Assembly: GCA_964423545.1 (NCBI GenBank)
Contig: CAYRFV010000220.1
Coordinates: 1-9,778 of the forward strand
DNA: 9,778 nt
DNA from: JALOOE01 sp964423545
GTDB lineage: Bacteria; Chloroflexota; Anaerolineae; CG2-30-64-16
Reading direction: 5' to 3'
The position numbers were made by a program, and so were the translations under genes. Shown piece after piece: positions 1 to 5,845 of this stretch. The first letter of the stretch is position 1; every line of letters begins with the position of its first letter. Below the pieces are notes generated by a model, which did no database searches, was not told the origin of the DNA, and saw only the letters and a program-made list of their open reading frames with translations.

Positions 1-306
1 GAGCGCGGGCGCAATGTGCTTCAGTGCGGCGGCGCCGACGGCCGTCGCACCGATCGATGCGCGTGCCACGGCTCCGGCCACAGCTTCGGCATCGCTGGCA
101 TGCAGCGCACGCACCGGCCCGACCATGACCTGTTCCGTCTGTGTGTTCGTGACAAGGCGGACAGTATACGCGCCACCCCGGTTCAGCGCGGCGAGCAGCG
201 GCTCATCCACGTCGACAAAGGTGACACGGTAGCCCGATTCGCTGAAGAGCTGGCCGATGAAGCCGCGGCCAATGTTGCCGGCGCCGAAGATGAGAGCGTC
301 TTTCAT
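1..306 (-). CDS. mtlD: Mannitol-1-phosphate 5-dehydrogenase, N-terminal part (cut by window edge)
   Basis: This is the first 102 codons of a leftward gene whose 3' end lies outside the window. The family oxidises D-mannitol 1-phosphate to fructose 6-phosphate with NAD+ in the cytoplasm. The translation begins MKDALIFGAGNIGRGFIG: the Rossmann motif at residues 8-18 (GAGNIGRGFIG) is the hallmark of the MtlD branch of the mannitol dehydrogenase family. It is followed by a beta strand ending in an acidic residue (FVDVD, D32), which fits NAD preference. The ATG at 306 overlaps the TGA of the upstream dehydrogenase (ATGA), so the two are probably translationally coupled in one operon. Only the N-terminal half of the nucleotide-binding domain is visible, so the catalytic C-terminal domain cannot be checked. 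A polyol dehydrogenase of the same family with another substrate (tagaturonate or fructuronate type) is possible, but the MtlD fit is better. Confidence 0.85.
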   Translation of the reverse strand, partial: MKDALIFGAGNIGRGFIGQLFSESGYRVTFVDVDEPLLAALNRGGAYTVRLVTNTQTEQVMVGPVRALHASDAEAVAGAVARASIGATAVGAAALKHIAPAL

Positions 307-2075
307 GCGTAGATCCCCGCCGCGTAGCGCCGCAGGAACTCGGCCTCAGCGTCACGAGTCCAGACTTCGCCCTCTCCTAGCCGGGCGTAGACCGCCGGTG
401 CGACCGTCTTCAGCTCGGACAGGGCAGTCAGTGGAAAGGCCTCGACTTGCGGATAGATCACCATCTTGCCGGGGAAGCGACCGTCCATGAGCGCCTGCAT
501 CCCGGCGCGTGCTGCATCCAGGCCGCCGATGGCCGCCACCGCATTGGCCGTTGAAAGATGGCCGGTCGCCACCTTCGCCAACACATTGCTCTGATCGCGG
601 ATGGTCGCGCCGGCCGATCCGGTGATCTGCGCGCCGCCCAGGTAGATCGACGAGAGGTCGAGCTGCGCCTGGACGCCGCGTGCCAGTCCGCCGAACACCA
701 CCAGGAGCCCGTCGGACGCCAGGTGCGGCATAGCCGACTCGATGGCCGGCACGCTGGCGACGATCACGACGATATCATCGAATCCGGGTCCGCCATGCGC
801 CCGGGCCAACGCCTCCTGGAAGGCGTCAGAAGTCATCTGCTTGGGATTGAGCACGACGAGCTCGATGCCTCTCGCCTGCGCCAACGGGCCGAAGTCAGCG
901 ACGAGCTCAGGGTTCCGCACTGCGTTCGACTCCGCAACGACGACCTTGCGCGGGCCGTCCGGCATCTCGAGCATGCGCTGGAGGTGCATCCGGCCCATCG
1001 GCCCGCCGCCGCCCACGATGCAGGCCACGCCGCCTGCGCGCAGCTCCGCGCGGTTGCGCGCCCGGCCATACGCCGCACTGACATCCAGGCCCGTCGTGCC
1101 CAGGTAGGTCACGTAGTCGTAGTGGATGCGTCCCGCGTCCACCCGCACGGGCCGGTCCAGCGGGCGCTCGCCGACCAGCGAGATTGTCGCCCCCGCCGCG
1201 ACGACGTCGGGCAGCGCATCCAGACGCTCCGGATCGGGATCGAGCACGATCACATCGTCGAACCCGTCGGGAGCCTCTGCCCGCATCAACGCAACGTAGT
1301 CGGCCGGTGCGATGTCGTTGCGAATCTCGGCCTCAGGCCAGGCGACCTGGCAGCAGAGTGCATCCGGAACGTTGGTGGCCACGATCTTGGTCGGCAGACC
1401 GTGAGCGAACGTCTGGCCGATCTCATAGGCCGCGTTCTCCAGCCCCGGCCGTCCGAGCAGCCAGAGGACGCCGCGCGGCTTGATGTGCAGCCGGCGCCGC
1501 GGCACGTAGGCCGCCTCGACGCACGCCCACGGCTCAGTCAATGCCACTTCGGCATAGCCCAGGCCGGCGGGCACATCCATGGCATAGCAGCCTTCGTCGC
1601 CGTCCAGGATGGCTGGGCCCAGCAAGCTGTACTGCGCCAGGCCGCCTGTGAAGACATAGCCGACTGCGAGATTCAGTCCGCGATAGTAGACATCGGCCTG
1701 CAACGCCAAACGCTGGCCCGGCGCGAACCGGCTCCGCCACGCCTCACCGACGGCCACGACCGTCATCGTCACTTCGTGGCCCTGCACGACCGGGTTGGCG
1801 GCCAGGTCGCGCTGGTAGAGCCGCGGGTGGCTGCCGCCCTGCCGGATGATTTTCACGTCCGAATAGCAGAGCCCCACCGCATCGGAGCGGACGAGGATTT
1901 GATCGGGAGCGGGCCGGGGCAGGGGCCAGCGGACGGGCTGCCCTGCCAGGCCGAAATTCTCCAGACCCACGCCGTAAAGCGGCCAGACGAGCATCGATTC
2001 AGGGAGCAACGGTCCATCTCCGCGACTCTGATTTGTACGGATCATACTCGCCATCGCCGGTTTCGCCAAGTTCAC
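303..2075 (-). CDS. Zinc-dependent MDR sugar-phosphate/polyol dehydrogenase, SorE-like, with duplicated Rossmann segment
   Basis: Medium-chain dehydrogenase of up to 590 residues, where 340-420 is usual. Numbered from the GTG at 2075, the GroES-like catalytic domain spans about 30-195: GLCYSD holds the likely zinc ligand C70, QGHE gives H100/E101, and TEPWACVEA (180-188) resembles the L-sorbose-1-phosphate reductase branch. The structural-zinc four-cysteine lobe is missing. Two Rossmann-like segments follow: 200-335, with a weak glycine motif (LLGRPGLEN), and 348-465, with GGGGPMG. Both contain a near-identical GFDD(V/I)(I/V)V strand. The likely reaction is NAD(P)-dependent interconversion of a ketose (phosphate) and a hexitol (phosphate); the substrate is not determined. 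The start is uncertain. GTG 2075 is only the outer limit; ATG 2045, TTG 2009 (GGAG 8 nt upstream) and ATG 1994 remain, and family similarity begins near residue 28 (MLVWPLYG). A candidate promoter at 2069-2041 would favour 2009 or 1994. The gene overlaps mtlD by ATGA. Confidence 0.82.
   Translation of the reverse strand: MNLAKPAMASMIRTNQSRGDGPLLPESMLVWPLYGVGLENFGLAGQPVRWPLPRPAPDQILVRSDAVGLCYSDVKIIRQGGSHPRLYQRDLAANPVVQGHEVTMTVVAVGEAWRSRFAPGQRLALQADVYYRGLNLAVGYVFTGGLAQYSLLGPAILDGDEGCYAMDVPAGLGYAEVALTEPWACVEAAYVPRRRLHIKPRGVLWLLGRPGLENAAYEIGQTFAHGLPTKIVATNVPDALCCQVAWPEAEIRNDIAPADYVALMRAEAPDGFDDVIVLDPDPERLDALPDVVAAGATISLVGERPLDRPVRVDAGRIHYDYVTYLGTTGLDVSAAYGRARNRAELRAGGVACIVGGGGPMGRMHLQRMLEMPDGPRKVVVAESNAVRNPELVADFGPLAQARGIELVVLNPKQMTSDAFQEALARAHGGPGFDDIVVIVASVPAIESAMPHLASDGLLVVFGGLARGVQAQLDLSSIYLGGAQITGSAGATIRDQSNVLAKVATGHLSTANAVAAIGGLDAARAGMQALMDGRFPGKMVIYPQVEAFPLTALSELKTVAPAVYARLGEGEVWTRDAEAEFLRRYAAGIYA
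2041..2069 (-). promoter_or_regulatory. Candidate promoter for the leftward dehydrogenase/mtlD operon
   Basis: On the minus strand TTGGCG (2069-2064) is separated by exactly 17 nt from TATGAT (2046-2041), matching sigma70 consensus at 4/6 and 5/6 positions. Transcription would begin near 2034. This lies inside the longest reading frame of the dehydrogenase, so if it is real the protein starts at TTG 2009 or ATG 1994. The assignment is by eye and rests on spacing plus a good -10 box. Confidence 0.4.
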
Positions 2076-2087
2076 GGCGAATCTTCT

Positions 2088-2116
2088 TTGACCAGGTTGG
2101 GCTTATCTGATAAGAT
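2088..2116 (+). promoter_or_regulatory. Sigma70-like promoter of the D-lyxose isomerase operon
   Basis: TTGACC (2088-2093, 5/6 to consensus) and TAAGAT (2111-2116, 4/6) are separated by exactly 17 nt. The predicted start of transcription, about 2123, gives a leader of roughly 25 nt that carries a strong AGGAGG (2132-2137). The palindrome at 2102-2114 covers the end of the spacer and the first four bases of the -10 box. Promoter, operator and ribosome binding site are thus packed into about 60 bp in front of the rightward operon. Confidence 0.6.
2102..2114. promoter_or_regulatory. Perfect palindrome CTTATC-T-GATAAG, likely operator
   Basis: CTTATCTGATAAG is a perfect inverted repeat with 6-bp arms and a single central T. 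It is AT-rich in an otherwise GC-rich region and sits on the -10 element of the rightward promoter, where a bound dimeric regulator would block RNA polymerase. It lies between divergent sugar operons, as expected for a substrate-responsive repressor. The regulator is not encoded in the window and its family cannot be told from this site. Confidence 0.55.
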
Positions 2117-2147
2117 CATGCCACCTTCCAGAGGAGGAGAACCATCC

Positions 2148-2840
2148 ATGAAGCGCTCTGAGATCAATGCGATCATGCGCGATGCGGACGACTTCATCCG
2201 CTCGCATGGTTTTCATCTGCCGCCGTTCGCCTATTGGTCTCCGGAAGTTTGGGCTGCTGTCGGCGAGGAAGCACGGGAAATCGTCGAATGCGGACTGGGA
2301 TGGGACATCACCGACTTCGGCAGCGGCGACTATCCAAATATCGGGCTGTTCCTCTTCACGATCCGCAACGGCCGGCCCCAGAACCTCCGGCAGATGCGCG
2401 GCAAGCTCTACTGCGAGAAGCTTCTGATCGTGGGCGAGGGCCAGGTGACGCCGCTGCATTTCCACTGGCACAAGACCGAGGATATCATCAACCGGGGCGG
2501 TGGCGACCTGGTGCTCCAGCTCTACAACGCCACCCCGGACGAGCGGCTGGCTGACACCCCCGTCACGGTCAGCGTCGATGGCGTTCGTCGCACGGCGCCC
2601 GCAGGCGGCAAGATCGTTCTGACGCCCGGTGAAAGCATCACGCTGGTGGACCACTGCTACCACGAGTTCTGGGCGGAGGGCGGCCGCGTGCTGGCGGGTG
2701 AGGTGTCGCTGGTGAACGATGATGCCGCAGACAACCGCTTCTATCGCCCTGTGGGCCGTTTCCCGCAGATTGTGGAGGACGCGGCGCCCTTGCACCTGTT
2801 GACGCAGGATTACGGCCGGTTCACTACGATCGCCAGTTGA
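2148..2840 (+). CDS. D-lyxose ketol-isomerase
   Basis: A 230-residue cupin-fold sugar isomerase (the former DUF1498/YdaE family) that interconverts D-lyxose and D-xylulose and often also D-mannose and D-fructose, using a divalent metal. The opening MKRSEINAIM and the block HFHWHKTEDIINRGGG (104-119) are typical. The metal ligands known from characterised members (H103, H105, E110, H171) correspond here to H104, H106, E111 and H172, the last in YHEFWAEGG. Length is normal for the family, so the gene looks intact. The ATG at 2148 has AGGAGG ending 10 nt upstream; the frame is open much further upstream, but only over sequence antisense to the dehydrogenase gene. It is first in a four-gene rightward run behind a promoter with an overlapping palindrome. 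In this setting it probably feeds a ketose to the kinase encoded next; whether lyxose or mannose is the natural substrate cannot be told. Confidence 0.93.
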   Translation: MKRSEINAIMRDADDFIRSHGFHLPPFAYWSPEVWAAVGEEAREIVECGLGWDITDFGSGDYPNIGLFLFTIRNGRPQNLRQMRGKLYCEKLLIVGEGQVTPLHFHWHKTEDIINRGGGDLVLQLYNATPDERLADTPVTVSVDGVRRTAPAGGKIVLTPGESITLVDHCYHEFWAEGGRVLAGEVSLVNDDAADNRFYRPVGRFPQIVEDAAPLHLLTQDYGRFTTIAS

Positions 2841-2882
2841 TCCGCCACGCGCAGCATGCCATCACCCTCCGAAAGGCGCGCC

Positions 2883-4058
2883 ATGACCGTCATTGTCGCC
2901 GGGCACATCTGCCTGGATATCATCCCTCAGCTTTCCGGCATGAGCCGCGAGGCCTTCGAGCGTTCCTTCACACCTGGCCACCTGGTGGAATGCGGCCCGA
3001 GTGTCCTTTCCACGGGCGGCGCTGTCTCCAACGTCGGGCTCGCGCTGCACCGCCTCGGCATCCCCACGCGGTTGATGGGCAAGATCGGGCCTGATCTGTT
3101 CGGACAGGCTGTGCGCCAGATCGTCGAGGCGCGCGGCCCTGGGCTGGCTGACGGGATGATCGTCGATCCTTCCGCCGCGACATCCTATTCCGTCTGCATC
3201 AACCCACCGGAGGTGGATCGCATCTTCCTCCACTATCCTGGGCCCAACGACACCTTCTCGGCTGCGGATGTGCGTTACGATCTGACAGCCGGAGCACAGC
3301 TTTTCCACTTCGGCTATCCGCCGATCATGCGGCGGATGTATGAGAACGACGGCGCGGAGCTGAGCATGATTCTGCGCCGGGTTCGCGCCGACGGCGTCAC
3401 CACGTCGCTCGACATGACCTTTCCCGATCCTTCTGCGGCGTCCGGCCGCGCGGATTGGGCCAGAATCCTGGCGGGTGCGTTGCCGCACGTTGACCTCTTT
3501 CTGCCGAGTATCGAAGAGATGCTCTATATGCTGCGGCGGCCGGTCTACGAGGAGCTGCACGCGCGCTTCGGCGCCGACATCCTGGAGGGAATCACCCCCG
3601 GGCTCCTGTCGGACGTCGCGAGCGAGCTGCTGGCCATGGGCGTCAAGATCGCCGGCCTGAAGCTCGGGCATCGCGGTTTCTACCTGCGCACGGCCGGGGC
3701 CGAGGCGCTGGCGCGCATGGGTCGCGCCGCGCCCATCGACCCGGCCGCCTGGTCCGACCAGGAGCTCTGGGCGCCCTGCTTCCAGGTCGTCGTGGCCGGC
3801 ACCACCGGATCGGGGGATGCGACCATTGCCGGCTTCATCGCTGGGCTGCTGAGCGGCTTGCCGCTGCGGGAGACCCTCACTGCGGCGGTCGCGGTCGGCG
3901 CATGCAATGTGGAGGCCGCCGATGCGTTGAGCGGCATCCAGACGTGGGATCAGACGCTGGCGCGGATCGCCACGGGCTGGCCGCGACACCCCCTGGGTCT
4001 GGATGAGCCCGGTTGGTGGTTCGATGCTCAATACGGCTTGTGGGCGAGAAGTCCATGA
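2883..4058 (+). CDS. PfkB-family carbohydrate kinase, long form
   Basis: A 391-residue ribokinase/PfkB-fold sugar kinase, ATP-dependent and cytoplasmic. The N-terminal sugar-binding signature is STGGAVSNVGLALHRLG (43-59), the acceptor-side motif is PSIEEM (208-213), and the C-terminal ATP/anion-hole signature is GTTGSGDATIAGF (306-318) with catalytic base D312. It is some 60-80 residues longer than usual; the extra length falls mainly between PSIEEM and the GSGD motif (about 214-300), plus a long loop at 18-42. The start at ATG 2883 is preferred over ATG 2856 because GAAAGG lies about 7 nt upstream and MTVIVAGHICLD is the expected first strand. It begins 42 nt after the isomerase gene and overlaps the SDR gene by ATGA. 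The substrate is probably the ketose produced by the isomerase (D-xylulose or D-fructose) or a related ketohexose; sequence alone does not decide between 1-, 5- and 6-phosphorylation. Confidence 0.88.
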   Translation: MTVIVAGHICLDIIPQLSGMSREAFERSFTPGHLVECGPSVLSTGGAVSNVGLALHRLGIPTRLMGKIGPDLFGQAVRQIVEARGPGLADGMIVDPSAATSYSVCINPPEVDRIFLHYPGPNDTFSAADVRYDLTAGAQLFHFGYPPIMRRMYENDGAELSMILRRVRADGVTTSLDMTFPDPSAASGRADWARILAGALPHVDLFLPSIEEMLYMLRRPVYEELHARFGADILEGITPGLLSDVASELLAMGVKIAGLKLGHRGFYLRTAGAEALARMGRAAPIDPAAWSDQELWAPCFQVVVAGTTGSGDATIAGFIAGLLSGLPLRETLTAAVAVGACNVEAADALSGIQTWDQTLARIATGWPRHPLGLDEPGWWFDAQYGLWARSP

Positions 4059-4840
4059 CCAGGGAAGCCTCGCCCGTTCCCGCACCGGGCAAAGCCGCGG
4101 TGATCACCGGCGCCGCGCGCGGCATCGGCCGCGCGATCGCAGTGCAGTTGGCCGCCGACGGCTACGCAGTGTTGATTGCAGATATCCGTCGCGAGGCCGG
4201 CGAGCAGGCGGCCGCAGCGCTTGCAGCGGGCGGTGCAGCCGCGGCTGCCTGCTGCACGGATGTGACCGATCCGGAGTCATGCCGGGCGATGGTCCAGCAC
4301 GCGGTCGAGCGGTTCGGCCGGCTGGATGTATTGGTCAACAACGCGGGCATCAGCAAGCCACAGCGCTCGCTCGACGTGTCGCCCGAGGACTGGCGACGCA
4401 TGATCGACGTGCAGCTCAACGGCGTCTTTTTCTGCGCGCAGGCGGCCGGTCGCCAGATGGTGGCGCAGGGCCGGGGCGGCAGCATCGTCAATATCACCTC
4501 GATCAACGCGGAAGCCGCCTTCCCGCAGCGAGCCTCTTATGTGTCGGCAAAGGCGGCGGTGGCGATGCTGACGCGCGTGCTTGCCGTCGAGTGGGCTGAG
4601 CACGCCATCCGGGTGAACGCGGTCGGACCGGCGCACACCGAGACGGAGATGACTGCCCGCAATATCAGCCTGGGCATCCTGCAGGTCGATGCGATCAAAC
4701 GGCGCATCCCATTGGGCAGGCTGGCGGCCGTGGAAGATGTGGCGAACGCCGTTTCGTTCCTGGTCTCGGACAGGGCAAGCTTCATCACCGGGCAATCGCT
4801 CTATGTCGATGGTGGGTACCTGGCCTACGGCTACCTGTGA
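4055..4840 (+). CDS. Classical SDR-family NAD(P)-dependent dehydrogenase, probable polyol(-phosphate) dehydrogenase
   Basis: A 261-residue classical short-chain dehydrogenase with every expected motif: TGAARGIG (18-25) for cofactor binding, D43 at the end of the second strand (NAD preference), NNAG (95-98), N122, and the catalytic S149, Y162 and K166 (YVSAK). Length is normal. ATG 4055 overlaps the TGA of the kinase gene (ATGA); an ATG 42 nt upstream in frame would overlap the kinase more deeply and adds a segment unlike an SDR start. The neighbours suggest oxidation or reduction of a sugar alcohol or its phosphate. In sorbose operons an SDR (SorD) oxidises glucitol 6-phosphate to fructose 6-phosphate alongside SorE, and the divergent gene here is SorE-like. 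The substrate remains an inference, since SDR substrates are not readable from sequence. Confidence 0.9.
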   Translation: MTREASPVPAPGKAAVITGAARGIGRAIAVQLAADGYAVLIADIRREAGEQAAAALAAGGAAAAACCTDVTDPESCRAMVQHAVERFGRLDVLVNNAGISKPQRSLDVSPEDWRRMIDVQLNGVFFCAQAAGRQMVAQGRGGSIVNITSINAEAAFPQRASYVSAKAAVAMLTRVLAVEWAEHAIRVNAVGPAHTETEMTARNISLGILQVDAIKRRIPLGRLAAVEDVANAVSFLVSDRASFITGQSLYVDGGYLAYGYL

Positions 4841-4849
4841 GCATGGTCG

Positions 4850-5785
4850 ATGATCTATACCGTCACTCTCAACCCCGCGCTCGACCGCACGCTGACCGTC
4901 CCGTCACTGCACCTGGGAGAGCTGAACCGGGCGCGCAGTGTGCGACTCGATCTGAGCGGCAAGGGCATCAACGTCTCACGAGCGCTGCGGCCGCTCGGCA
5001 TCCCCAGTTGCATCATCGCCTTCCTGGGCGGCGGCACCGGGAGGACGATACGCGATGGGCTGCTGGCCGGCGGGTTCGAGGTGCTGAGCGTTGAGGTCTC
5101 GGACGAGACGCGGCAGAACATTACCGTGGTGGACGAGGCGTCGGGCGCTGTGACAAAGGTCAACGAGCCGGGCGCAACGGTCAGACCAGGGGACCTGGCC
5201 GCAATGACGGCGCTGATCGAGCGCATGGCCGCCGCGGATGATCTGTGGGCGTTTGCGGGCAGCCTGCCGCCGGGCGCGCCGGTCGATCTGTATGCGCAGT
5301 TGATCGGGTTGGTGCAGGCGCGCGGCGGCCGGGCGTTCCTCGACAGCAGCGGCGAGGCGCTGCGCTGCGGATTGGCGGCCCGGCCCTTTGCGCTCAAACC
5401 CAATAGTGAGGAAGCCGCCGAGGCGCTTGGCCGGCCCGTCATCAGCGACGCCGACCATGCGGCGGCCCTGCGCCGGTTTCGGGATCGTGGTTCGCGCCTG
5501 GTCTGCCTGACGCGAGGCGCGCGCGGGGCGGTGTTGGCGCTGGATGACGCGCAGCTCCTGGCCGCGCCGCCAGCGATCGCCGTGGCCAGCCCGATCGGCG
5601 CGGGAGACGCAACGCTGGCCGGGCTGGTGTGGGCGGTCCAGGATGGCTGTGATGCGATGGAGACCGCGCGGCGGGCGATGGCATGCGGCGCGGCCGCGGC
5701 CATGCAGGAGGGCACCGGGGTCGGCGAGCGCGGCGCAGTCGAGATGCTGCTGGACAAGATCGCGATTCATCCGTTTGCGCAATAG
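4850..5785 (+). CDS. PfkB-family phosphosugar kinase, 1-phosphofructokinase / tagatose-6-phosphate kinase type
   Basis: A 311-residue kinase of the LacC/FruK/PfkB subgroup, which phosphorylates an already phosphorylated sugar (fructose 1-phosphate, tagatose 6-phosphate or fructose 6-phosphate) to a bisphosphate. Subgroup marks are the start MIYTVTLNPALDRT, SGKGINVSRAL (36-46), the GSLPPG loop (137-142), KPNSEEA (183-189), and PIGAGDATLAG (248-258) with catalytic base D253. Length is normal. It starts 9 nt after the SDR stop, without a clear Shine-Dalgarno sequence, so it probably depends on translation of the SDR gene; an ATG at 4843 is out of frame. As last gene of the run it would complete the conversion to a bisphosphate ready for an aldolase, which is not in the window. 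Which of the three substrates it uses cannot be decided here, so no gene symbol is given. Confidence 0.9.
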   Translation: MIYTVTLNPALDRTLTVPSLHLGELNRARSVRLDLSGKGINVSRALRPLGIPSCIIAFLGGGTGRTIRDGLLAGGFEVLSVEVSDETRQNITVVDEASGAVTKVNEPGATVRPGDLAAMTALIERMAAADDLWAFAGSLPPGAPVDLYAQLIGLVQARGGRAFLDSSGEALRCGLAARPFALKPNSEEAAEALGRPVISDADHAAALRRFRDRGSRLVCLTRGARGAVLALDDAQLLAAPPAIAVASPIGAGDATLAGLVWAVQDGCDAMETARRAMACGAAAAMQEGTGVGERGAVEMLLDKIAIHPFAQ

Positions 5786-5798
5786 CCGCGCCGCAGTA

Positions 5799-5827
5799 TT
5801 GCCCTCTGTCCTTCTTTTGTGTATGAT
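5799..5827 (+). promoter_or_regulatory. Candidate promoter of the LysM/M23 gene
   Basis: TTGCCC (5799-5804, 4/6) and TATGAT (5822-5827, 5/6) are separated by exactly 17 nt in an AT-richer gap just after the sugar operon. The predicted transcription start, about 5834, falls on an in-frame GTG, so the message would be nearly leaderless or start at ATG 5846. The same TATGAT box occurs in the candidate leftward promoter at 2041-2046. Confidence 0.45.
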
Positions 5828-5845
5828 TGGGGCGTGATTGACGTG

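Noticed and set aside
558..2147. Long open plus-strand frame continuous with the lyxose isomerase gene, which would give a 760-residue protein
   Set aside because: The upstream part is antisense to the MDR dehydrogenase, which has clear motifs (GHE, GGGGPMG). The plus frame is Arg/His/Gln-rich with no recognisable domain, and the isomerase has its own promoter, AGGAGG and ATG at 2148.
2862..4085. 407-codon minus-strand open frame
   Set aside because: Antisense to the PfkB kinase, whose signatures are intact; the minus translation has no motif and a biased composition.
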